Under the pieces are notes generated by a model, which saw only the letters and a list, made by a program, of their open reading frames with translations, searched no databases and was not told where the DNA came from. Below are positions 6,946 through 13,623 of a stretch of DNA of 16,642 bases, piece by piece; the first letter of the stretch is position 1; every line of letters begins with the position of its first letter. This DNA is from JANXVY01 sp031365425 (GTDB lineage Bacteria; Pseudomonadota; Alphaproteobacteria; Rhizobiales; Hyphomicrobiaceae): NCBI GenBank assembly GCA_031365425.1, contig JANLYB010000006.1:1-16642 (forward strand), given 5' to 3'. Position numbers and translations under genes: made by a program.

Positions 6946-6964
6946 CGGGGGCTTTGAACCCCCG
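6946..6964. other. 5'UTR hairpin before the iron-storage genes
   Basis: CGGGGG - CTTTGAA - CCCCCG, a perfect 6-bp stem with a 7-nt loop, placed directly before the AGAGGAA ribosome binding site (6966-6972) of the small ORF. Read on the minus strand it has the shape of a tRNA T-arm (loop TTCAAAG), but no acceptor strand with CCA follows. It may be a leader structure or a tRNA relic. Confidence 0.4.
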
Positions 6965-6980
6965 ACAGAGGAATATATCG

Positions 6981-7094
6981 ATGACGGCCCATACTTCTAT
7001 TCTCGATCCGCGCTTGTCTGCGGATTGGATCTGCGCGATGTCACACGCCGTTTGCCCGCCGGACGCCATCAAGCGCAGGATGGTTCAACCGTGA
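6981..7094 (+). CDS. Small ORF (37 aa) overlapping the bfd-like start
   Basis: ATG at 6981 after a good ribosome binding site, AGAGGAA at 6966-6972, 8 nt away. The product begins MTAHTSILDPRLSADWICAM, continues SHAVCPPDAIKRRMVQP and stops with the TGA at 7092-7094. That stop overlaps the GTG of the ferredoxin gene as GTGA, the usual arrangement for translational coupling. It has two cysteines and a basic C-terminus, with no signal peptide or family that I recognise. It could be a real small protein or a leader frame that tunes translation of the iron-sulfur gene. Confidence 0.4.
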   Translation: MTAHTSILDPRLSADWICAMSHAVCPPDAIKRRMVQP

Positions 7095-7399
7095 TCATCT
7101 GTTCTTGTGCCGTTATCAGCGATGGCGACATCGAAATCGCGCTCGTCGAGATCCTGTCCCAGCCCAATGCGCTCCTGCCGACACCGGGGGTCGTCTACCG
7201 GCACCTTTCGAAGAAAATGAATTGCTGCAGCTGCGCGCCTTTGGCGGTCACGACCATCTATCAATTGGTCGATCAACTCGAACGCGATGGCCGCGTGTGT
7301 CCAAACGCGTGCGCTACCGCTAAGGTGCGCCTTCTGCAGTTCGACAAGAAGCAACGGGGGCGGGACCCTAATCGCCCTCTTTTGATCGCCGCTGAATAA
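7091..7399 (+). CDS. bfd: Bacterioferritin-associated ferredoxin-like [2Fe-2S] protein
   Basis: Small BFD-type iron-sulfur protein of 102 residues. In the family, Bfd binds bacterioferritin and passes electrons to reduce and release the stored iron. The GTG start at 7091 gives VIICSCAVISDGDIE, aligning with the usual M-x-x-C-x-C start. The candidate cluster ligands are C4, C6, C45 and C48 (NCCSCAP), followed by a helix (TTIYQLVDQLE). AGGA at 7077-7080 and the GTGA overlap with the preceding small ORF support this start over the upstream in-frame ATG at 6911, which would read through the leader hairpin. It is longer than E. coli Bfd (64 residues): a linker of about 20 residues separates the cysteine pairs and a basic tail follows. 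The bacterioferritin gene begins 45 bp downstream, so the two very likely form one iron-regulated operon. Confidence 0.8.
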   Translation: MIICSCAVISDGDIEIALVEILSQPNALLPTPGVVYRHLSKKMNCCSCAPLAVTTIYQLVDQLERDGRVCPNACATAKVRLLQFDKKQRGRDPNRPLLIAAE

Positions 7400-7444
7400 C
7401 GTGACGAGACGCGCGGGACAGGCAACAACAACGGGAAGTCTGCA

Positions 7445-7939
7445 ATGAAGGGCAAGAAGGAAGTCATCGACGCACTCAACGAGGCGCTGCGCCACGAGCT
7501 TGCGGCGATCAATCAATATTGGCTGCATTACAGGCTGCTCGACGATTGGGGGTTTACGCTGCTGGCCAAGAAGGAGCGCGAGGAAAGCCTCGAAGAAATG
7601 GTGCACGCCGACAAGCTCGTGACCCGGATCATTTTTCTCGAAGGGTTCCCGAACCTGCAGACCTTGGCGCCGCTGCGTATCGGGCAAAACATCAAGGAAG
7701 TCCTCGAAGCCGACCTCGCGGCGGAACGGGAGGCGCAGCAACTCTACACTGCCTCGCGCGACATCTGCTTTGCGGCGAAGGATTACGTGTCGATGGATTT
7801 ATTCGAAGCCCTGCTGAAGGATGAGGAAGGGCATATCGACTTCATCGAGACCCAGCTCGATCTACTGGGAAAAATCGGGGTCCAGAACTATGGCCAGCTT
7901 CAGGCCGCTTCTGCCGACAAAGCAGGGGGCCACGGATAA
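7445..7939 (+). CDS. bfr: Bacterioferritin
   Basis: Haem-containing ferritin that assembles into a 24-subunit shell, oxidises Fe(II) and stores it as mineral in the cytoplasm. The 164 residues compare with 158 in E. coli. Every key residue falls at the E. coli number: ferroxidase ligands E18, E51, H54, E94, E127 and H130, and the haem-ligating M52. GGGAAG at 7433-7438 precedes the ATG by 6 nt. It follows the ferredoxin partner gene and shares its probable ICE-controlled promoter, which would link storage to Irr and iron status. The short C-terminal extension (ADKAGGHG) is unremarkable. Nothing is missing, and the gene should be functional. Confidence 0.97.
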   Translation: MKGKKEVIDALNEALRHELAAINQYWLHYRLLDDWGFTLLAKKEREESLEEMVHADKLVTRIIFLEGFPNLQTLAPLRIGQNIKEVLEADLAAEREAQQLYTASRDICFAAKDYVSMDLFEALLKDEEGHIDFIETQLDLLGKIGVQNYGQLQAASADKAGGHG

Positions 7940-7971
7940 GCCGCCTATTTGCGTTCATCCGCACCGGCCCG

Positions 7972-8400
7972 TCAGTTCAGCGCCCATAGGTAAACGATCG
8001 TCGCTGCGATGCCGAGGGCCGTGCGGATGGCGTGAAGGCGCGCCCATTGCTCGATCATCAGGCGGGTCGCGGGATTGGCCGCCGCGTCGGGGACTGCGTT
8101 GAGCTTGTGATTGACCGGCATGATCACGAGCAGAGTGAAAGGCCAATTGGCAAGGATCAGCACGGCTCCTGCGATCCACCGCCAGTCGTGGGTCATCCAA
8201 GCGGCAAGGAAGCCCAACGCGCCTGAGAGTGCGGCGAGACTCGATTGCATCGTGAAGCCTGCGGCGTACGACGGCTTCCATTGCTTCAATAGATTGGCGT
8301 CATCCAGCGTCAGGCGCGCGGGCTGCTCGGCGAAATTGATGTAGAAGGCCGCGCCGGCAAAGGCTGCAGCCAGCACGAGCGCCAAGTGTCCAATGAGCAT
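7972..8400 (-). CDS. DUF1772 (anthrone oxygenase-like) membrane protein
   Basis: A 142-residue integral membrane protein with four hydrophobic segments, at about residues 3-22, 48-68, 75-96 and 120-140. The first segment is followed by FYINFAEQPARLTLDD, and a later loop carries VIMPVNHKLN. The 'E.PAR' after helix 1 and the 'MP.N..L' segment are hallmarks of DUF1772, whose fungal members include anthrone oxygenases; bacterial members have no established role. The ATG (complement 8398-8400) has AAGGA at 7-8 nt. It is divergent from a MarR-family gene, with only 61 bp and an inverted repeat between them, so it is very likely that regulator's target. The MarR subfamily suggests control by a small aromatic or phenolic ligand, which is an inference. 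Confidence 0.85.
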   Translation of the reverse strand: MLIGHLALVLAAAFAGAAFYINFAEQPARLTLDDANLLKQWKPSYAAGFTMQSSLAALSGALGFLAAWMTHDWRWIAGAVLILANWPFTLLVIMPVNHKLNAVPDAAANPATRLMIEQWARLHAIRTALGIAATIVYLWALN

Positions 8401-8424
8401 GACGATGATCCTTTGTGAGGCATA

Positions 8425-8461
8425 TTGACAACATGATGTCTAATCAGCATGAAGTTGTCAA
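8425..8461. promoter_or_regulatory. MarR-type operator between the DUF1772 and marR-like genes
   Basis: TTGACAAC at 8425-8432 and its perfect inverse GTTGTCAA at 8454-8461, centres 29 bp apart, fill the divergent promoter. Each half contains a TTGACA that can act as the -35 element of an outward promoter. The right half ends directly before the regulator's ATG at 8462. A regulator bound here could block both promoters, the usual MarR autoregulatory layout. The dyad is seen; binding is inferred. Confidence 0.6.
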
Positions 8462-8920
8462 ATGAAGCCAAACAAGCACACGCCGGCTGGGCACGCCACT
8501 ACCGAACTCATTGTCGACGTATTTCGACTCAACGGCCGGTTACTCGTGGCGGGCGACAGGCTTGTTGCCGGGCTTGGGTTGACGAGCGCACGCTGGCAAG
8601 TGATGGGGGCCATCGTTAGGGCGCCTTCAGCGCAGCCGGTGGCGTGGCTCGCCCGCAGCATGGGATTGAACCGGCAGGGCGTGCAGCGAATTGTGAACGA
8701 GATGGTCCAAGAAGGGCTTGTCGAGCTGCTACCCAATCCGCATCACCGGCGCGCACATCTGGTGTCGCTGACCAGCAATGGCCGGGCGGCTTATGATGCT
8801 GTCGAACAGTTGCAGATTCCATGGGTCAACGCGCTCGCGAAGGGGCTCGACCGCGACGATATCGCTGCCGCGGCGCGCGTCCTTACGGCGCTACACGAGC
8901 GATTGAAGGCGGATCCATGA
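8462..8920 (+). CDS. MarR-family transcriptional regulator
   Basis: Winged-helix dimeric regulator of 152 residues. The dimerisation helix (ELIVDVFRLNGRLLVAGDRL) is followed by LTSARWQVMGAIVRAPS, the recognition region VAWLARSMGLNRQGVQRIVN (about residues 60-79), the wing with LLPNPHHRRAHLVSLTSNG, and C-terminal helices. The order and the 'NPxHRRAxLVxLT' wing are typical of MarR/SlyA proteins. It starts directly after the right half of the inverted repeat, with only a weak ribosome binding site (GAAG 8451-8454), so translation may be modest. It is divergent from the DUF1772 membrane protein, its likely target. Its stop lies 10 bp from the end of the convergent oxoamine synthase gene. Confidence 0.9.
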   Translation: MKPNKHTPAGHATTELIVDVFRLNGRLLVAGDRLVAGLGLTSARWQVMGAIVRAPSAQPVAWLARSMGLNRQGVQRIVNEMVQEGLVELLPNPHHRRAHLVSLTSNGRAAYDAVEQLQIPWVNALAKGLDRDDIAAAARVLTALHERLKADP

Positions 8921-8930
8921 CGATGCCCAA

Positions 8931-10376
8931 TCACATGCTCGATGCGGCGCGGATTTGTTGGGCGGTGGTCGCGGCGGCGTTGACGAGTTCTTCGCGCGTG
9001 TGACCGCTGGTGATGAAAAATCGCAGGCGGGCGGCCTTTAACGGCACGGCTGGATAGATGATCGGCAGCGCGCTGATGCCCTGCTGATACATCAGATCGG
9101 TGACGCGCCCGGCCTTGATGATGTCGCCGACCAAGACAGGAACGACGGCGTAGCCTTGGCTGGAGAGGGTGTCCAATCCGTGGGACTTGGCTTCGTTCAA
9201 GAACAGTTGAGCATTGGAGCGGAGCCGCGCCACACGTTCTGGTTCGGCGCGCATGACTTTGAGGGCTGCGAGCGCTGCGGCGGCGAGCGGCGGCGACATG
9301 CCGACGGAGTAGACCATTCCCGCCGCGCGGTATTTCAAGATCTCAATCAGTTCGGCGCTGCCGGCGATGAAGCCACCGCAGCCTGCAAGCGTCTTGCTGA
9401 GCGTTCCCATCCAAATGTCCACGTCCAATGGGTCGATGCCCCAGTGTTCGGACGAGCCAAGTCCGCGGTCGCCGAGAACGCCAAGAGCATGGGCCTCATC
9501 GACCATAAGCCATGCGCCGAACCGGCGCTTCAACTCGATCAGACGCGGTAAGTCCGGGGTATCGCCGTCCATGGAATAGAGTCCCTCCACGGCGATCAGC
9601 ACATTGCGATGGCGCGGGCGCTCTCGTTCGAGAAGCTGTTCCAAAGCCGCCAGATCGTTGTGACGGAACGAGAAGCTATGAGCACCGGAAAGGCGTGCTC
9701 CCACGATCAGGCTATTGTGGGCCAGTTCATCGTAGATGACGAGATCGTCGCTATCGAGGAGCGTGCCAACGGTGAAGACGTTGGTGGCATGGCCGCTGAC
9801 GAATACCAGCGCGCTTTGGGTTCCATACACATCAGCCAGCGCGCGCTCCAACTCCGCATGCAGGGGAATTTCACCGGCGACAATGCGGCTGGCGGACACC
9901 GACGTTCCATACTCGTCGATAGCGCTTTTGGCAGCCGCAACGACGGCTGGATGACCGTTCAAGCCGAGATAGTCGTAGGAGGCGAAATTCACAAAGCGGC
10001 GGCCATCTATCCAGGTCGCGGTGCCTTTGTTCTTGTCATGGCGGCGGTAGAACGGATTGCTGAAATTGAACCGCTCGGAGATGGCCGTGGTTTTCAGAAT
10101 GGAGGCGTAGGCTGGATGGTCTGCGAAAGCCTGCGATTTCTTGACGCCCACGACCGGGGTCCGGGTCGCGGGCCGCACTGCCAAGCTGGCTGTTGAGTTC
10201 GCCGCAACTCGATCCGTCAAGGCCTTGGCGTTAATACCGATTTTCGTGAGGATGCGCGATACGCGCACGGCCAGGGCCGGCTTGGATACTGGCGCGGCGC
10301 GCGTCAATGGTGTCGAGCCCTTTTCAAGGCTTGAGATTTTCGCGGCCGTCCGGGGGCTGTCTTGCAAGCTGCTCAT
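8931..10376 (-). CDS. Alpha-oxoamine synthase family PLP enzyme with N-terminal extension
   Basis: PLP-dependent enzyme that condenses an amino acid with an acyl thioester and loses CO2, as in KBL, BioF, HemA and serine palmitoyltransferase. It has 481 residues, against about 390-400 for the plain fold. Residues 1-85 are Ala/Thr/Lys-rich and not part of the domain. The domain begins near NPFYRRHD (107) and contains YDYLGLNGHP (134-143), H220 (LAHNS, ring-stacking His), D293 and H296 (VDEAH) and the Schiff-base lysine K328 (MGTLSKTLAG). The phrases GTSVSASRIVAGEIPLH and VYSVGMSPP resemble the oxoamine synthase modules at the ends of some polyketide synthases more than BioF or HemA. A lipid or polyketide-like acyl substrate is possible but unproven. 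The ATG has an AGGA about 8 nt upstream. No carrier-protein gene is next to it. Confidence 0.85.
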   Translation of the reverse strand: MSSLQDSPRTAAKISSLEKGSTPLTRAAPVSKPALAVRVSRILTKIGINAKALTDRVAANSTASLAVRPATRTPVVGVKKSQAFADHPAYASILKTTAISERFNFSNPFYRRHDKNKGTATWIDGRRFVNFASYDYLGLNGHPAVVAAAKSAIDEYGTSVSASRIVAGEIPLHAELERALADVYGTQSALVFVSGHATNVFTVGTLLDSDDLVIYDELAHNSLIVGARLSGAHSFSFRHNDLAALEQLLERERPRHRNVLIAVEGLYSMDGDTPDLPRLIELKRRFGAWLMVDEAHALGVLGDRGLGSSEHWGIDPLDVDIWMGTLSKTLAGCGGFIAGSAELIEILKYRAAGMVYSVGMSPPLAAAALAALKVMRAEPERVARLRSNAQLFLNEAKSHGLDTLSSQGYAVVPVLVGDIIKAGRVTDLMYQQGISALPIIYPAVPLKAARLRFFITSGHTREELVNAAATTAQQIRAASSM

Positions 10377-10553
10377 GTCATAATCCTGATCCGCTCATAC
10401 GATCAGATTAAACTCGCCACGGCAACCCTACGTTCCATCTACCCGCATCCCGCGGCTACCAAAGCCCGCGTGAGTATGAGACACAGGCAACTAGCCACGC
10501 GATGGCCGCATCCATCGCTGAACGACGCCAACGCACAGGACCGCTGAAATCGT

Positions 10554-11441
10554 ATGGAAGCCGAAGCCATCAGAGTTTTGACAGCGCCCAACTCGGGTCC
10601 GTTTACGGGCAACGGCACGAACACGTATCTGGTGGGGCGGCGGACGCTGGCGGTGATCGATCCAGGGCCGGACGACGCCGCGCATATGGCAGCGATCCTC
10701 GCGGCTGCGGGCGGGCGGCCGATCACCCACATTCTGGTAACGCACGCGCATCGCGATCATGTCGACGGGGTTGGCGCGCTGAAGAGCGCCACGGGGGCGG
10801 TAACCGTTGGTTTTGGACGCGACCGCGCAATGGCGGCAGACGCGGGCCAGGCAGATAGCAGCCCGTCGGGCGGGGATTTCATCGACTGGTCGCTCGAACC
10901 CGACGTGACGGTTACGCATGGCGATGCGGTCGAGGCAGGCGACGTTGTGCTGGAGGCGGTGCACACGCCGGGGCATGCGCCGGATCATTTGTGTTTTGCG
11001 CTCGGCGGCCAATTGGACAGCGGGGGGGCACCCGTATTGTTTTCAGGCGATCATGTGATGGGATGGAGCACGTCGGTGATTGCGCCACCGGAGGGCAGCA
11101 TGGGGGATTATCTGCGCTCGCTCGAACTGTTGCTGGCGCGCGGCGAACGGCACTATCTGCCGGGACATGGCGATGCGATTGCCGACGGACATCGGACAGC
11201 GCGGGCCTATCTGCTGCACCGGCAAATGCGCGAGCAGGCCGTGCTCGGCGCGGTTCATGATGGCTTGGCGACGATCCCGGCGATTACGGCGAAGGTTTAC
11301 GAGGGCATCGCGGCGCAGTTGTTGAACGCGGCCCGGCTGTCAGTACAGGCGCATGTGGAGCTGCTGGCAAAGAAAGGGCTGATTTCATTTGAGGGGCCAC
11401 TCAAGCACGCCGAGCGGATCATATCTGTCCGGCGAGCGTGA
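10554..11441 (+). CDS. MBL-fold metallo-hydrolase, LACTB2-like
   Basis: Zinc hydrolase of 295 residues. The metal motif is THAHRDH at 63-69 (H64, H66, D68, H69), with further ligands at H141 (TPGHAPDH), D166 (FSGDHVMGW) and H205 (LPGHGD), the full set of a two-zinc site. After about residue 215 a helical winged-helix-like tail (ITAKVYEGIAAQLLNAA…AHVELLAKKGLI) matches the C-terminal domain of LACTB2-type proteins; human LACTB2 is an RNA endonuclease, while bacterial members are mostly uncharacterised. The N-terminus TAPNSGPFTGNGTNTYLVG is typical of this group. It is divergent from the oxoamine synthase across a 177-bp gap in which I see no clear promoter. The ribosome binding site is poor, so the start rests on homology. 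Confidence 0.9.
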   Translation: MEAEAIRVLTAPNSGPFTGNGTNTYLVGRRTLAVIDPGPDDAAHMAAILAAAGGRPITHILVTHAHRDHVDGVGALKSATGAVTVGFGRDRAMAADAGQADSSPSGGDFIDWSLEPDVTVTHGDAVEAGDVVLEAVHTPGHAPDHLCFALGGQLDSGGAPVLFSGDHVMGWSTSVIAPPEGSMGDYLRSLELLLARGERHYLPGHGDAIADGHRTARAYLLHRQMREQAVLGAVHDGLATIPAITAKVYEGIAAQLLNAARLSVQAHVELLAKKGLISFEGPLKHAERIISVRRA

Positions 11442-11459
11442 CGCTAACTTTCCGACAGA

Positions 11460-11489
11460 TCGCCTGCGGCGAAACAACCCCACGCGCGG
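11460..11489. repeat. Dispersed GC-rich repeat, copy A
   Basis: Matches 27 of 30 bases with 14623-14652 (copy B), differing only at an AA/GG pair and one A/G. The core TCGCC-TGC-GGCGA is a small hairpin. The flank GCGTGACGC also occurs upstream of both copies. It lies in the gap between the MBL-hydrolase gene and serA, which otherwise holds no feature I can name. Confidence 0.7.
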
Positions 11490-11596
11490 ATGTCCGGAAA
11501 AGTCAGGGCTTGGTATGATAGCCCAAAGACCCATTGAAGTTCGATGAAACTGATATAGGTCAAGAGCTGAAATTCCAATCAATCGGCTGGATATAA

Positions 11597-12850
11597 ATGA
11601 CCGCAATTCGAAATCCGCACCTGTCTAAAGACCAGATCAAGATCCTGCTGCTCGAAGGTATTTCGGACACGGCGGCGGATGCCTTCACGGCGACCGGATT
11701 TACGAACGTCGTGCGGATGAAGAAGGCGCTCGACAAAGACGAATTGTTTCATGCTCTCAAAGATGTACGCATGCTCGGCATCCGCTCGCGCACGCAGATC
11801 ACCGCGGACGTACTGAATGCGACCGAGCGGACGGCGGCAATCGGGTGTTTTTCGGTCGGCACCAATCAGGTCGATCTCGATGCGGCCTGCCGCCGTGGTA
11901 TACCGGTATTCAATGCACCTTTCTCGAATACGCGCAGCGTCGCCGAATTGACGATTGCCGAAATCGTCATGCTCTATCGCAGTATATTTCCTAAATCGGT
12001 TTCGGCGCACACGGGCGGCTGGGATAAATCCGCCATCGGCAGCCGCGAAGTGCGCGGCAAGACGCTCGGCATCGTCGGCTACGGCAACATCGGCAGCCAG
12101 CTTGCCGTGCTTGCCGAAGCGCTCGGCATGCGCGTCGTCTATTACGATCACGTCGACAAGCTGCACTATGGCAACGTGCAGCCGGCGGAGACGCTCGATG
12201 CGCTGCTGGCCGAGAGCGATGTCGTCACGTTGCATGTGCCCGAGACCGCGGCGACGCATGGCATGATCGGCGAGCGCGAGATCGCGCTGATGAAGCCGGG
12301 CAGCTATTTCATCAACAATGCACGCGGCACGGTGGTCGATCTCGATGCGTTGGCGGTTGCCTTGAAAACCAAGCATCTGGCAGGCGCTGCCATCGACGTG
12401 TTCCCGGTCGAGCCGTCGTCAAATTCGGAGAAGTTCGCGTCTCCGCTGCAGGGGCTCGACAACGTGATTTTGACGCCGCACGTCGGCGGGTCGACGGAAG
12501 AAGCACAGGAGCGGATCGGGCTTGAAGTGGCCAAGAAGCTGATCGAGTATTCCGATGTGGGCTCGACGCTGGGGGCTGTGAACTTCCCGCAGGTGCAGTT
12601 GCCGCCGCGTCCGGCGGGGACGCGGTTCTTGCAGATTCACCGCAACGTGCCGGGCGAAATGCGCCGGCTCAACGAGGTGTTTGCCAAGCATAAGGTCAAC
12701 ATCGCCGCGCAGTATCTGCAGACGAATGCGGATATCGGATACGTGGTGCTCGATGCCGACGGGGCGGTGCCGGATGCGCCGGACATTCTCAAGGAGCTGC
12801 GGGATATGGACGGCACGATCCGCGCACGCGTGCTGTGGCAGCGGGGTTAG
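11597..12850 (+). CDS. serA: D-3-phosphoglycerate dehydrogenase
   Basis: Oxidises 3-phosphoglycerate to 3-phosphohydroxypyruvate with NAD+, the first committed step of serine synthesis. The 417 residues compare with 410 in E. coli SerA, the short type with one ACT domain and no intervening ASB domain. The Rossmann motif GYGNIG is at 161-166. The catalytic triad of the D-2-hydroxyacid dehydrogenase family is R243 (NNARGT), E272 (PVEPSS) and H295 (TPHVGGS). Residues from about 340 (TRFLQIHRNVPGEMRRLNEV) form the ACT domain, where serine usually binds to inhibit the enzyme. The ATG at 11597 gives MTAIRNPHLSKDQIKILLLEG. It converges on serB with a hairpin between them, so the two serine genes share a locus but not a transcript. 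Confidence 0.95.
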   Translation: MTAIRNPHLSKDQIKILLLEGISDTAADAFTATGFTNVVRMKKALDKDELFHALKDVRMLGIRSRTQITADVLNATERTAAIGCFSVGTNQVDLDAACRRGIPVFNAPFSNTRSVAELTIAEIVMLYRSIFPKSVSAHTGGWDKSAIGSREVRGKTLGIVGYGNIGSQLAVLAEALGMRVVYYDHVDKLHYGNVQPAETLDALLAESDVVTLHVPETAATHGMIGEREIALMKPGSYFINNARGTVVDLDALAVALKTKHLAGAAIDVFPVEPSSNSEKFASPLQGLDNVILTPHVGGSTEEAQERIGLEVAKKLIEYSDVGSTLGAVNFPQVQLPPRPAGTRFLQIHRNVPGEMRRLNEVFAKHKVNIAAQYLQTNADIGYVVLDADGAVPDAPDILKELRDMDGTIRARVLWQRG

Positions 12851-12853
12851 GCC

Positions 12854-12879
12854 GGCGCAATACGCTGCGCTATTGCGCC
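12854..12879. terminator. Palindromic hairpin between convergent serA and serB
   Basis: GGCGCAATA - CGCTGCGC - TATTGCGCC, a perfect 9-bp stem that fills the gap between the serA stop (12848-12850) and the serB stop (12880-12882). It can end transcription from both sides, although no clear T-run follows. The sequence also resembles the many GC-rich palindromic repeats found between genes in Bradyrhizobiaceae. Confidence 0.6.
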
Positions 12880-13566
12880 CTACAAGTTTGCCAATTCTTC
12901 CGCGGTGAGTAAGGCGGGGAGGACGGCGGTTAGGCTGGGGCCGGGAATGAAGACGTCGGCGCCGGCTTGGACAAGGGGGCGGGCGACGACGCCGCCGAAG
13001 CCAATGACCGCTGCGCCGCCGTCGCGGGCTTCCAGGTCGGTGACGCCATCGCCGACGAGGGCGATGCGGCCGTAGCGTTCACGAATCGTGCGGCAGACTG
13101 TAGCCTTGCCGCCCTTCTTGGCGAGCGGGGAGGTTTCGTCGAAGCCTGCATAGTTGCCGCTGGCGTCGAGCAGGACCAGGACGGCGTGGACGCGATCCGG
13201 CGGGACGCCGAAAGCCTTTGCGATATCGAGGACCGGCTGTAACAGCCCGCCGCTGATGATGTGGACCGCTTTTCCGAGCGCGGTCAGCGTGGCAATGGTT
13301 TCCTTGGCACCCGGCACAATTTCTTCGACGTAGCGTTGGCCGACCCAGGCAAGGGCTGCCGCATCGGGGCGGATCAGCTCAAGGCGTTTGGCGTAGACCT
13401 GATCGATGGTCAGCGTGCCGTCCATGGCGGCCGTCGTCAGCGGGACGATCTCAGCCGCGATGCCAGCGCGGACGGCCAGCTCGTCGATGCCCTCGAGCGT
13501 CGTCAGGGTGCTGTCGCAGTCGAAGCAAATGACGTCGAACGGGGGGAGAAAACGGGTGGTCGTCAC
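12880..13566 (-). CDS. serB: Phosphoserine phosphatase, HAD family (PSPH-like)
   Basis: HAD phosphatase of 228 residues expected to convert O-phosphoserine to serine, the last step of the pathway that SerA begins. The motifs are FDCDSTLT with D16 as nucleophile and D18 as acid/base, followed by EGIDELA; ISGGL (motif II); KKGGKATV (motif III); and LVGDGVTDLEA (motif IV). The stretches YAGFDETSPL and VIGFGGVVARPLV and the overall size closely follow the animal/plant PSPH type rather than the longer E. coli SerB with its N-terminal regulatory domain. The start is GTG (complement 13564-13566) with AAGGA (13574-13578) 7 nt away. Placement next to serA strengthens the functional call, although some PSPH-like HADs act on other phosphates. 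Confidence 0.9.
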   Translation of the reverse strand: MTTTRFLPPFDVICFDCDSTLTTLEGIDELAVRAGIAAEIVPLTTAAMDGTLTIDQVYAKRLELIRPDAAALAWVGQRYVEEIVPGAKETIATLTALGKAVHIISGGLLQPVLDIAKAFGVPPDRVHAVLVLLDASGNYAGFDETSPLAKKGGKATVCRTIRERYGRIALVGDGVTDLEARDGGAAVIGFGGVVARPLVQAGADVFIPGPSLTAVLPALLTAEELANL

Positions 13567-13623
13567 GCCGGCATCCTTGAAAGTGATTGATCGGTAAGGA
13601 CGCTGCTGCGCGTCGCGACTGTC

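Noticed and set aside
7085..7741. 218-codon minus-strand frame across bfd and bfr
   Set aside because: Antisense shadow of two genes with all catalytic residues in place on the plus strand.
9609..10196. 195-codon plus-strand frame inside the oxoamine synthase gene
   Set aside because: Antisense shadow; the minus-strand enzyme has a complete set of PLP-site residues.
11579..12376. 265-codon minus-strand frame over serA
   Set aside because: Shadow ORF opposite an unambiguous dehydrogenase.
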